A stretch of DNA of 14,002 nt, taken from assembly GCA_016199105.1 (NCBI GenBank), contig JACQHI010000290.1:1-14002 (forward strand). Direction: 5' to 3'. Made by a program: the position numbers and the translations under genes. The notes below the pieces were generated by a model. That model had not been told where the DNA came from, ran no database searches, and saw only the letters and a program-made list of their open reading frames with translations. Positions 1 to 7,355 of this stretch are shown here, in pieces. The DNA comes from Lentisphaerota bacterium (GTDB lineage: Bacteria > Verrucomicrobiota > Kiritimatiellia > JAAZAB01). Numbering within the stretch: position 1 is the stretch's first letter; every line of letters begins with the position of its first letter.

Positions 1-19
1 ACGCAAAATTGATTCTCCG

Positions 20-31
20 ACTGATGTCAGT
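20..31. repeat. Short inverted repeat after URO-D-like stop
   Basis: A 5-bp stem with a 2-base loop (ACTGA/TCAGT) lies just downstream of the minus-strand URO-D-like stop at 38. It has no run of T residues after it on the minus strand, so calling it a terminator would be a guess. Confidence 0.2.
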
Positions 32-37
32 GGGGAA

Positions 38-1138
38 TTATCCGCGATCCACCGACCGTGTCTCCGCCAGCGTGAGCAGCTCCCGGGCGTCGGCCTCGGT
101 CTCGGTGGTGGTGTCGATGAACAGCCCCCGGGCGGACAACTCCGCCAGCGCCGTTTCGACTTCATCCGCGGCGATGCTGATGTGGAGGTTCTTCCCCGCT
201 TTCTGGACTTTCTTGAGCGTATCCAGGTAATGAAGGGGACTGTCTTGCCCCGCGCCCGGCAGGATCTGGATGGCCTGAAGCCGGGGCAGTTGACACAGCG
301 CCTCGACGTGCCGGAAGGCGCTGACTCCATCCACATGATAGACCGAGTGATCGAGAAACTCCGTCTGCCGGCGCAGGGCGGGGAGGAAGAGCGCCTGAAA
401 CATATCCGGTCCGACGTTGTATGAGAAATCGTTTTGCACCGCGAAGAACTTGCCGGGCGACCACAGGTTGAACCAGCATGTGGAGCCCTCGGAAGCCTCC
501 CGGACGATGCCGAAGCAGCGGTCGTAGAAGTCGAACCACATGTCCATCAGGTATTCCTCTGCCGCCCTGACGTCGTCCGGGCGCTCGACGCAATCCAGGA
601 GGAGCTGTTCGGTCCCGCGCACGGCCGCGAGCGTGTCGCCCGAGGCGCCCAAATCGCCGATGGAGGGAAGCGCCTGACCTCGGGATTCCTCGACGGCCCG
701 TTTCAGCATCCGCATCGTGAACTGATGGTTCGCATGGGTCTCGTCGAGGCGGAGGGCGCGAACGTCGAGACGTTCGCTGTCCGTCAGGATCGGCTGCCAC
801 CAGCCCGTCTCCATGTCGAGCTCGGTCGGACAGCCGAGAAGGGCGGGTATGGCCGACACCCCCGCGTAGCCGGCGTTCCACACCGGAATGGCCTCTCCGC
901 CGAAGAAGGTCCGGCCCAGGGTATACGCCATGGCCTGGCTGATCCAGTCCAGGTCATACCATTTTTGCTCGGGCGATCGGGGAACGGGCGGCGGAGGGAT
1001 GTCGGGCGGGTTGTTTCTCGGCGCGGTCACCCCCAACGCGCAGCGTCCAAAATACTCATGGTTCCACCAGAAAAGGTACCGCGCCTTGGTTTCCTCCCAA
1101 TCTTCCTTGTATTTGAGCGTTGTCATGGGGTTTCGCAT
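38..1138 (-). CDS. URO-D/MtaA-like methyltransferase family protein, 366 aa
   Basis: This looks like a member of the uroporphyrinogen decarboxylase superfamily (HemE/MtaA/CmuA fold), from the divergent branch common in PVC bacteria. Visible signs are the N-terminal region from residue 8 (KYKEDWEETKARYLFWWNHE), the mid-protein stretch with GDLGASGDTLAAVRG (residues 161-175), the SPGKFF segment (227-232) and YHVDGV (267-272) at the expected C-terminal metal-site position. That site reads H268-V-D, not the H-x-C of zinc-dependent corrinoid/thiol methyltransferases, so its chemistry may differ from the paralogue at 7926-9149. It is very unlikely to be true HemE. No signal peptide is seen, so it is probably cytoplasmic. 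The start is uncertain: ATG 1138 and ATG 1126 both lack a clear Shine-Dalgarno. It is the last gene of the minus-strand run, about 200 bp after the membrane protein. The substrate is unknown. Confidence 0.8.
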   Translation of the reverse strand: MRNPMTTLKYKEDWEETKARYLFWWNHEYFGRCALGVTAPRNNPPDIPPPPVPRSPEQKWYDLDWISQAMAYTLGRTFFGGEAIPVWNAGYAGVSAIPALLGCPTELDMETGWWQPILTDSERLDVRALRLDETHANHQFTMRMLKRAVEESRGQALPSIGDLGASGDTLAAVRGTEQLLLDCVERPDDVRAAEEYLMDMWFDFYDRCFGIVREASEGSTCWFNLWSPGKFFAVQNDFSYNVGPDMFQALFLPALRRQTEFLDHSVYHVDGVSAFRHVEALCQLPRLQAIQILPGAGQDSPLHYLDTLKKVQKAGKNLHISIAADEVETALAELSARGLFIDTTTETEADARELLTLAETRSVDRG

Positions 1139-1208
1139 GGTTCACGGTTCCGTCTTCGCCTGGGAGGCTACGCCGGACAAGTCAACGGTTCACGGTTACA
1201 GGGTTGAC
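1139..1208. repeat. Short GGTTCACGGTT repeats upstream of URO-D-like gene
   Basis: The 198-bp spacer 1139-1336 between the URO-D-like gene and the membrane protein holds GGTTCACGGTT twice, at 1139-1149 and 1187-1197. The second copy lies inside an inverted repeat (GTCAAC 1181-1186 against GTTGAC 1203-1208). TCAACGGTTCACGGTT (1182-1197) recurs exactly, in reverse complement, at 3514-3529 beside the glnE stop. I see no gene or convincing promoter in the rest of this spacer. Confidence 0.5.
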
Positions 1209-1336
1209 GGATTTCGGGGCGAAAAGCCCAATCCACCGCAGCGAAAACCTTTCGGCCGCGAACCGTGCCTTGTTTTCAACGTTCGGCGGTCTTTCGCGAT
1301 ATGCCCAGCCGGTGGTTGAACTGCCTGCAATTTATT

Positions 1337-2590
1337 TTACCTTTCGCCAGAAGCCAGATCGTTCACGGTAAGTTTCCATGCATTCATGTAGGCCCGGATG
1401 TATGAGTGATCCGTCCCTTCCAGACGAAGACGACGAAGATAGGCGACCTTCCACGCATTCGCTTCCCTGATGTCCTGGGCGCTCAACGGTTCCGTAATAT
1501 ATTTCGAGTCCACATACGTACGACCGAAGGAATTGGGTTGCTTGATTTTTTCGTATTCCTGCCGTTTGTTCAGCACGTAAGACCAAAACAGTGCCTTTTC
1601 GTCGTAACATTCCACAGGGTAACCAACTTCACGGCCTGTGTGTGCTCGCCACGCAATGGAATCCCGAATGCTTTTCTCCGTGAGGCGTAGCCTGTGCACC
1701 AAGTTGCTGTCCGTTGCAAGGGTGTGTCTGTGATGCATCATGGAATCGGCAACACCCAACTGCTCTCGCTCGATCTGCTTCGGCGGGCGCGGATGCGTTT
1801 TGCCGAATTTATCCCAAAAAGCACGTTCACGCTCTGATGAGTAATAATATATGACTGGCGCACCAGAGAGGTCCATTCCGTCACCATGTGTTGCGCGGTC
1901 ACTCCGATCGGCAACGGATGGATCACGAAAAGGCATCGGCGGATACGAGCGTCCATGCCTGAGGGCTTCCGCTTCAGCAACGCTATCGAGCCAGACAACC
2001 TTATTGCTCCAGAATTGCGCAGGATCCAATGAATTTCCCCACCAATATGTTTCGTCGGCAATCTTCCAGTCGTCGGCATATTTAGAGTTCTCGGGAACAT
2101 GACCCAGAAACTGAAGTTGCCAGAAACGAGGCAGGATACAGTGTGGATGCGTGAGGAAGTACGTGAAAGCGAGCACTGCGATCCATCCCGCCGTAAACCG
2201 CCTCCTGTTGATTTTCAACGGCCTGGCTTGATGCGTCATCAGCCCGAGGCTCAAAGCAACAAGCGAAACCGAGATCGTCCAAACGAAATAGCCTGTGTGG
2301 ACATTGGGAAAGGCGGTGGTTATAGGAGACAGCCAGATAGCCGGAAGACAGCCGGCCAAGACAATCCATAACCATCGTATCCTGCCCTTGAGAATCCACC
2401 ACAACATGAACGGCGACAGAAGCACGGCTATGATCGCCGTGGCGTGGAATGGATAAAAAACAAAGAAAATCAAAGAGAGCATGGCTGCCACAAAGCCGTA
2501 GCCGACTGATGTGCATGGCGGAAGAAAGGCCGAAACGGCAAAGAGCACAAGCCCGGCCATGTAAAGTGCAAAAAGGGATAATTTATTCAT
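1337..2590 (-). CDS. Hypothetical membrane protein, 417 aa
   Basis: I do not recognise this family. The first 150 residues hold about six hydrophobic segments (roughly 4-24, 29-46, 49-67, 71-89, 100-119 and 131-148). Positively charged residues (LKGRIR 67-72, KINRRRF 126-132) suggest where the loops face the cytoplasm. The rest (about 150-417) is soluble, charged and rich in aromatic residues, with no motif I can name. ATG 2590 is chosen because it opens directly into the first membrane segment, with a weak GAGAG upstream. Base composition looks clearly more AT-rich than glnE and the URO-D genes, which suggests a separate origin. It lies between the toxin-antitoxin remnants and the URO-D-like gene, with no partner that indicates a role. 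I am confident it is a coding gene and have no basis for a function. Confidence 0.7.
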   Translation of the reverse strand: MNKLSLFALYMAGLVLFAVSAFLPPCTSVGYGFVAAMLSLIFFVFYPFHATAIIAVLLSPFMLWWILKGRIRWLWIVLAGCLPAIWLSPITTAFPNVHTGYFVWTISVSLVALSLGLMTHQARPLKINRRRFTAGWIAVLAFTYFLTHPHCILPRFWQLQFLGHVPENSKYADDWKIADETYWWGNSLDPAQFWSNKVVWLDSVAEAEALRHGRSYPPMPFRDPSVADRSDRATHGDGMDLSGAPVIYYYSSERERAFWDKFGKTHPRPPKQIEREQLGVADSMMHHRHTLATDSNLVHRLRLTEKSIRDSIAWRAHTGREVGYPVECYDEKALFWSYVLNKRQEYEKIKQPNSFGRTYVDSKYITEPLSAQDIREANAWKVAYLRRLRLEGTDHSYIRAYMNAWKLTVNDLASGER

Positions 2591-2621
2591 GATGCTCTCG
2601 TTGCCCGACGACTATTATGCC

Positions 2622-2800
2622 TCAAGCATATTTGTAGGGCCGCCGCTTGCTGCGCGCCTCCCCGCCTGCAACGTTGTAGCACTGCGGGCAGGCGCAAACG
2701 GCCATGAGCAAGCTCACGCCTACGAAATCATAATCGTCACTTCGTTCCTCCGGCTCTTGAGGTAGAAGATCGAGATGAATCGAGCCAGTGGGCATAACGA
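2622..2800. repeat. Degenerate spacer with palindromic repeat
   Basis: This stretch between the membrane protein and the antitoxin remnant is open in more than one minus frame, but no frame looks like a protein. It contains a 7-bp inverted repeat (2663-2669 with 2688-2694, around an 18-base loop) and a short TGAGC-AA-GCTCA palindrome near 2705-2716. It resembles a dispersed intergenic repeat more than a gene. A second copy elsewhere in the genome would be needed to confirm that. Confidence 0.35.
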
Positions 2801-2992
2801 TTACCTGCGGGAGTCGTGGGCTTGCTGAATCCAGACTTCCGGATTTGCGCGACCGCGCAAACTTTCGCGCAGCCGCTTGCCGGCTTCGATGCGCTTTTCG
2901 ATGTCGGGAGGCGATTGCGCACTCTGCTCCGCCAGGCAAACACTGCGGCGGATAACTTCCGCCTGCGAGACATTCCAACGGTTGTCTTTCAC
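2801..2992 (-). pseudogene. Ribbon-helix-helix antitoxin remnant, 63 codons
   Basis: From a GTG at 2992 this frame gives 63 residues beginning MKDNRWNVSQAEVIRR. The VSQAEVIRRSVCLAEQ part resembles the second half of a CopG/RHH DNA-binding domain (turn plus helix B), and the charged tail (EKRIEAGKRLRESLRGR...DSRR) resembles an antitoxin C-terminus that binds a toxin. The N-terminal beta strand and helix A that every RHH protein needs are absent. Three codons upstream in the same frame is the hicA stop codon (TAG 2999-3001). The likeliest explanation is the tail of a second antitoxin whose 5' end was lost when it was joined to hicA. It could also be a tiny real gene translated after hicA, but the GTG has no good Shine-Dalgarno. 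No intact toxin follows. Confidence 0.4.
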
Positions 2993-2998
2993 TGCGAT

Positions 2999-3178
2999 CT
3001 AATCAACTCCAAGTTGCTTCTCTATCAGACGGGCCAGAGAGTTTCTGATTTCGGGATGGCGCGGGACGGGAGCCTTTCGTCCGTTTCTTGGGTTGGCGTA
3101 GATGTCGTGGCGGGAACCGTGGCGATGCAGATAGCATCCCTGGTGGGCAAGTGAACGGACAAACTCGTTCCGTTTCAT
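2999..3178 (-). CDS. hicA: HicA mRNA interferase toxin, 59 aa
   Basis: HicA toxins are small dsRBD-like ribonucleases that cut mRNA and are neutralised by HicB. The frame from ATG 3178 to TAG 2999 gives 59 residues beginning MKRNEFVRSLAHQGCYLHRH and ending LARLIEKQLGVD. The family pattern is complete: an N-terminal K-R-x-E-(F/L)-(V/I)-R helix, the catalytic histidine in RHDIY (H24, equivalent to the NHTIY of other HicA proteins), the NPRNGRKAPVPRH strand and the EIRNSLARLI C-terminal helix. Length is normal for HicA. Its start overlaps the hicB stop as ATGA (3178-3175), the usual translational coupling that keeps antitoxin ahead of toxin. All key residues are present, so the toxin is probably active. 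At 59 residues it is easily missed by annotation with a length cutoff. Confidence 0.9.
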   Translation of the reverse strand: MKRNEFVRSLAHQGCYLHRHGSRHDIYANPRNGRKAPVPRHPEIRNSLARLIEKQLGVD

Positions 3179-3381
3179 ACTTCCAGCCCGACCTCGAGTG
3201 TCATTGATTCGGCATGCTCCGGTGTCGTTTCCGACTCCAAGATCATCCGGTAGGCGTCGGCAATGTTGTCTTTCAGTTCATCCAGGGTTTCGCCTTGGCT
3301 GAAGACTCCGGGGATTTCCTTCAGTTTTCCAACGAACCACCCTTCATCCGTCCAATACTCCAGCGTGAAGAAACGTTTCAT
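3175..3381 (-). CDS. hicB: HicB family antitoxin, 68 aa
   Basis: This is the antitoxin partner of hicA. The fold signature is clear: an N-terminal strand (FFTLEYWTDEGWFVGKLKEIPG), the conserved GVFSQGETLDELKDNIADA segment (residues 25-43) and a helix (YRMILES). This partial RNase-H-like fold is typical of short HicB proteins that bind HicA. At 68 residues there is no C-terminal HTH or RHH domain, so it may neutralise HicA without strong DNA binding of its own. A strong Shine-Dalgarno, GGAGGTGA (3393-3386), ends 4 bases before ATG 3381, and no comparable signal precedes hicA. That fits high antitoxin synthesis with coupled, lower toxin synthesis. It lies 156 bp downstream of the glnE stop on the same strand, so it could be transcribed from glnE or from its own promoter. 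Confidence 0.92.
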   Translation of the reverse strand: MKRFFTLEYWTDEGWFVGKLKEIPGVFSQGETLDELKDNIADAYRMILESETTPEHAESMTLEVGLEV

Positions 3382-3483
3382 AATCTCACCTCCAATCCTG
3401 AATTTGGCAGATTTTTCCGGTTTTTACAATCTTTTCTTCGGTTCTGACGATGGCGTCATTTCTGGCATAATTCACAAATCAAT

Positions 3484-3493
3484 ATGTGCACAT
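3484..3493. promoter_or_regulatory. Palindrome upstream of hicBA, possible operator
   Basis: A perfect 10-base palindrome, ATGTGCACAT, lies about 100 bp upstream of hicB in the AT-rich part of the glnE-hicB spacer. Toxin-antitoxin operators are often palindromes of this kind, but the distance is long and I could not find convincing -35/-10 hexamers. This is a tentative regulatory site. Confidence 0.25.
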
Positions 3494-3513
3494 TTACATG
3501 TTGTCGGAAAACC

Positions 3514-3531
3514 AACCGTGAACCGTTGAAC
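3514..3531 (-). repeat. Copy of GGTTCACGGTT-type repeat after glnE
   Basis: This 18-base stretch just after the glnE stop reads, on the minus strand, GTTCAACGGTTCACGGTT. It shares 16 bases exactly with 1182-1197. It has no stem-loop, so it is not an obvious terminator. It looks like a short dispersed repeat. Confidence 0.45.
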
Positions 3532-3537
3532 TACCCC

Positions 3538-6500
3538 TCATTTCTCCACGCCGGGCAACGCTTGGGTATAGGCGGCGTGGATCCGGCGCAGGCGGGTGGT
3601 CAGTTCTTCGATGAACTGCTCGGCGGTGGACTCCGGCCCCAGGACGCGCCGGGCGAGGGCGCGCCGCTCGTCCGGGGATTCCGGAACGGCGTGGACCTGG
3701 CGGTCCTCGAAGAGTTGCAAAAAATGTTCGACCCGGCGGAGGAAGCCGTAATCGTCGGCCAGTTCGTTCGCCTGCAAGTCCGGTAACAGACCAGACCGTT
3801 GCAGCCGCTCGAGCGCGTCCAGCGTGTTGCCGGTGAGCACGTCCGGGCGGGCATGGGCGTGGATGAGTTGCAGACCCTGGGACAAGAATTCGATGTCCCG
3901 GATTCCGCCCACCCCGTTCTTGACGTCGATCACCGCTTCGCCGTGGGCGTGGGCGGTTTTCGCGGCCAGTTGACGCATGTGGCGGATCGAAGCGGCCACG
4001 TCGGCCGCCGGCGGTTGGCGGAGAAACACGGGCTTCACCGTTTCGAGAAAACGGAGGCCGAGCTGAATATTTCCGGCCACGGGCCGGAGCTTGAGGAGCG
4101 CCTGAATTTCCCAGGGCGCGGCCCGGGTCCGGTAATAGTCAACGAGTGCCGCGAAGGGCACGGCCAGTTGGCCTTCGCGTCCGTACGGGCGCAGCCGGAA
4201 ATCCACGCGGTAGGCGGACCCTTCCACGGTGTGCGCCGACAGCGCGTGGCCGACGCTTTTCATGATGTGGCTAAAGCCCTCCGCCTGATGGGCGTCGTCC
4301 GGCGGGGCCGTCCCCAGGGAAGGGTCATAGAGGCCGACGAGATCGAGATCCGAGCTGTAGTTCAATTCGGCGCCGCCCAGTTTTCCGAAGGCGAGGATGC
4401 ATAAAGGGCCCGAGGGTCCGATATCGGCCAGCCAGGGAAAGCGGGCCGGCCGGTTGTCCCGCGCGTGATCCAGGGCGAAGAGGATGGAGGCTTCGGCCAG
4501 AGAGGAGAGGTCGGCCGCAATCTGCCGGATCGGCGCATGCAGGCAGATGTCGCGGGCGCCGATGCGGAGAATTTCGCGCCGCCGGAAGCGCCGCATGGCG
4601 TCCAGGGGGTCGGCATCCGCCGGGGCCGCTCCCGCGAAGGCCCGCATATCGTTCAGGATGACGTCCGTCGCGCGGGTCTGATGAAGATGCCGGGCTTCCG
4701 CAATCCACTCCAGAAATTCCGGGTTGCGGATGAGCGTGTCGGCCAGGAACTGGCTGGCGGAAAATATTTGCAAAAGAATTTCCAGGCGGCGCGGTTGGGA
4801 GAGCATGGTCTGAAAATGTCCGGCGGCGTCGGGCAGGATTTGGACGAATCGCTCCCAATTGTTGAGGGCCATGTCGGCATCCGGCGCCCGGCGGAGCGTG
4901 TCGCAGGCGAGCACGGCCAGCCGGGCGAAAAGGTCCTGGCGCTCGTCGGCGCCGGCCAGGTTGCGGAGGTTGGTGAAGGCCCTGGCGGGGTCCTGGAAGC
5001 CGGCATGGGCGAGGATTTGCCGGCTGGCCTGGGCGAGGGGGGCTTCCGAGAGGATCAGGTCCGCGACGTTGCCATCGGCGGGGCCGGGAAGCGAATCGCG
5101 TCCGAAATGTTTTTCGATGAACGCGCGGACGCCGGCCGTGTGCGCCTCGAATTCCAGGCGGAGTTGTTGTTCGGGTTCGAGTTCGCCCATGCGGGAATAG
5201 CCCATGCGCCGAGCGAGATGGGCGAATTCCTCGGCGCCGGCCGGCGGCAGGAAGAGATCGAGGGCGGACCCGCGCAGCATGCGCAGGCCGTTGATCAGGC
5301 GGCGCAGGAAAACATAGGCGTTGGCCAGGCGGAGGCTCTCCTCGCGGCCCAGCACGCCGAGCTCGGACAGCGCCTGGAGCGCCTTGTGGATGCGGGGCGT
5401 TCGAAGCTCCGGGTGTTCCCGACCGTGGACCACCTGGAGAATCTGCACGTCGTACTCGAGGTCCACCAGGGCGCCGGGGCTGAACTTGGCGTTGATGCGG
5501 CCGGGGACGGTTTTTTCGGCGAGCTGTTTTTCGCGGAGCTCGCGGAGATCGCCGATGTGGATGCCCTTGCCCTCGTAGACGAACTGGTCGCGGAGCCGTT
5601 CGACCTGCGCGCCCAGCTCGTGATCGCCTCCCAGCGCGCGCAGACGGGCGAGCGCGAGCTGTTCATAGGCGTGGGCCGGACCGCCGGGGCCGTAATAGCG
5701 GCAGAAATTTTCCAGGCTGCACGCCAGCGGTCCGCCCTTGCCGAAGGGCCGGAGCCGGAGGTCCACGTGGAAAATGCCCTCGCGCTTGGCCTGGATGAAG
5801 TCGGCGGCGGACCGGACGAGCAGCTCGAAAAACTCGGCGTTGTCCAGCGGCTCCGCGCCGTCGGTGCGGCCGCTGTCGCTGTAAACGAAGAGCACTTCCA
5901 GGTCGGAGGCGTAGCCCAGCGCCTCGCCGCCCAATTTGCCGAGTCCGAAGACGGCCGTGCGGGCTTCCAGGCCGGCGACGGTGCGCGGCACGCCGAACCG
6001 GCGGACCAGGTGCTCGCGGCTCAGGCGGAACGACTCGAGAATCGCCAGTTCCGCCAGGCGGGTCAGGCGTTCGGCCATGGCGCGGACATCGCCGGCGGGA
6101 TTGAGAATGTGGTCCATGTCGATGAGAAATATTTCGCGATCCTTGAAAGCGTTGAGGATTTCGCGTTGTTTCTCCATCGACGCGGCGCCGTCGAGTTCGC
6201 GGCGCAGCCGTTCGGCCAGCTCCCCGGGAGAGGGGGGTGGCCGGGCCTCCATGCGGGGCTTGAGAATGGGCAGCAGGGTTTCGTATTGAAGTCGGATGAA
6301 ATCCTCCCAGAGAAAATCGCTCGCGCCCAGGACCTTCGCCAGGTTCTGCATGGCGGCGGGATTGGAGAGCAGGTCCGTCCAGCGACCGCGATCGGGCAGG
6401 CTGAGAATGTCGTTGACCAATTCCTCGTAGCGGCAGAGGGCGCTGTAGGGATCCGGCGCGTGGGGCAGGAAATAGGTGAACTGCTTGGTGAACAGCACGG

Positions 6501-7332
6501 AGAGTTTCAGGCGGTCCAGTCTTTCCGGATCCTCGATCTTGAGACCTTTTGCATCCAGCACCTCGATATCGTCCTCGATCCGGCCCTCCCGGGTTTGGAT
6601 GCGGACGCGTTCGATCGACATCTGTTGGAGCGAGAGCGCGCTGCTCATGGCATACAGAAAGGCGGGGGTGTCCTGCGAGACGACGCGCAGGCGGGTGCGC
6701 GGGCCTTGATGGTCAATCCGGATGTCCACGGGATAGAGGACGGGATGCGCCTCCTGTTGAAGGCCGGTGAGCCGGCGGGCGACACTCTCGTTGGCCTTGT
6801 GCTTGGCTGCATGGACGGAGGACTCGCCGCCATTCTCGAGGAGCAGGATGACTTCCGTCAGGCGCCGCCGGAATTCACGGGCCCAATCCTCCGGAGAAAG
6901 CTCGCTGTCCAGGGGGCCGGAGAAACGGTCGATGATTTTGCGGCGCCGCCGGAGAATGTCGTTTTCCGACACGGGCCGCGGTTTGCGGCGCACGGGGGCC
7001 TTCGCCGGTTCCGCAACCGCCGGTCGGTAGGTGAAGACTTCGCCGGACAGGATATTCAGGCCCAGTCCGGAGAGCACGCCGGTGATGAGGGAAAATTCGA
7101 AGGGATAATCGAAGGCGATGATCGTGCAGGTCAGGCCGTCCGCGGACGGTTCCACGAGCACTTCCACAGGGTTGGCGGAGGAGAGACGGGCGAGGCCGTC
7201 CAGATGGGAGCGGATCTGAAGGTCGTTGAAGACCTGGAAGTAAGCGTCGTCCAGGCGCTCCAGGTGGTCCTCGATCACGGACGCGGGGAGATCCGGACAG
7301 GCTTTCCGCAGTTGTTCCAGAGTGGGTTTCAT
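3538..7332 (-). CDS. glnE: Glutamine synthetase adenylyltransferase/deadenylylase with N-terminal ACT-like domains, 1264 aa
   Basis: GlnE adds and removes AMP on a glutamine synthetase tyrosine to match nitrogen assimilation to supply. Two nucleotidyltransferase modules are visible. The first has GLGKLGG around 465-469 and SDLEV (D477, E479). The second has FGKLGG at 983-987 and NYSSDLDL (D995, D997). Each is followed by the family's GG/GA-x-x-D-x-E helix region (KFSPGALVDLEY about 614; GGIRDIEF about 1133). The E. coli enzyme is about 946 residues. The extra N-terminal 300 hold two ACT-like regions (about 66-102 with FSLITGVLSGLGLNILSGE, and 211-262), as in GlnD-type sensors. The first module has D-x-E where D-x-D is usual. 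ATG 7332 has no close Shine-Dalgarno. It overlaps the stop of an eight-codon frame, so translation is probably coupled to the upstream antitoxin gene. Confidence 0.93.
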   Translation of the reverse strand: MKPTLEQLRKACPDLPASVIEDHLERLDDAYFQVFNDLQIRSHLDGLARLSSANPVEVLVEPSADGLTCTIIAFDYPFEFSLITGVLSGLGLNILSGEVFTYRPAVAEPAKAPVRRKPRPVSENDILRRRRKIIDRFSGPLDSELSPEDWAREFRRRLTEVILLLENGGESSVHAAKHKANESVARRLTGLQQEAHPVLYPVDIRIDHQGPRTRLRVVSQDTPAFLYAMSSALSLQQMSIERVRIQTREGRIEDDIEVLDAKGLKIEDPERLDRLKLSVLFTKQFTYFLPHAPDPYSALCRYEELVNDILSLPDRGRWTDLLSNPAAMQNLAKVLGASDFLWEDFIRLQYETLLPILKPRMEARPPPSPGELAERLRRELDGAASMEKQREILNAFKDREIFLIDMDHILNPAGDVRAMAERLTRLAELAILESFRLSREHLVRRFGVPRTVAGLEARTAVFGLGKLGGEALGYASDLEVLFVYSDSGRTDGAEPLDNAEFFELLVRSAADFIQAKREGIFHVDLRLRPFGKGGPLACSLENFCRYYGPGGPAHAYEQLALARLRALGGDHELGAQVERLRDQFVYEGKGIHIGDLRELREKQLAEKTVPGRINAKFSPGALVDLEYDVQILQVVHGREHPELRTPRIHKALQALSELGVLGREESLRLANAYVFLRRLINGLRMLRGSALDLFLPPAGAEEFAHLARRMGYSRMGELEPEQQLRLEFEAHTAGVRAFIEKHFGRDSLPGPADGNVADLILSEAPLAQASRQILAHAGFQDPARAFTNLRNLAGADERQDLFARLAVLACDTLRRAPDADMALNNWERFVQILPDAAGHFQTMLSQPRRLEILLQIFSASQFLADTLIRNPEFLEWIAEARHLHQTRATDVILNDMRAFAGAAPADADPLDAMRRFRRREILRIGARDICLHAPIRQIAADLSSLAEASILFALDHARDNRPARFPWLADIGPSGPLCILAFGKLGGAELNYSSDLDLVGLYDPSLGTAPPDDAHQAEGFSHIMKSVGHALSAHTVEGSAYRVDFRLRPYGREGQLAVPFAALVDYYRTRAAPWEIQALLKLRPVAGNIQLGLRFLETVKPVFLRQPPAADVAASIRHMRQLAAKTAHAHGEAVIDVKNGVGGIRDIEFLSQGLQLIHAHARPDVLTGNTLDALERLQRSGLLPDLQANELADDYGFLRRVEHFLQLFEDRQVHAVPESPDERRALARRVLGPESTAEQFIEELTTRLRRIHAAYTQALPGVEK

Positions 7333-7355
7333 TTGGCGTCGAGGAACACCCTCAT
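7329..7355 (-). pseudogene. Truncated PIN-domain toxin start (8 codons)
   Basis: ATG 7355 overlaps the stop of the AbrB-type antitoxin as ATGA (7355-7352), the normal arrangement for a downstream toxin. The frame reads MRVFLDAK and stops at TGA 7331-7329. PIN ribonuclease toxins partnered with AbrB/MazE antitoxins commonly open M-x-V-(F/L)-L-D-(A/T)-N, where D is the first metal-binding acid. Here seven residues match, then the asparagine is replaced and the frame ends on a second ATGA overlap with the glnE start (7332). I read this as a toxin deleted almost completely at its seventh codon, leaving antitoxin and glnE joined. The alternative is a natural coupling leader peptide whose similarity is chance. 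Confidence 0.55.

Noticed and set aside
434..1207. Plus-strand open frame opposite the first URO-D-like gene
   Set aside because: It is antisense to a recognisable protein, runs past its start into a repeat-bearing spacer, and has no family signature.
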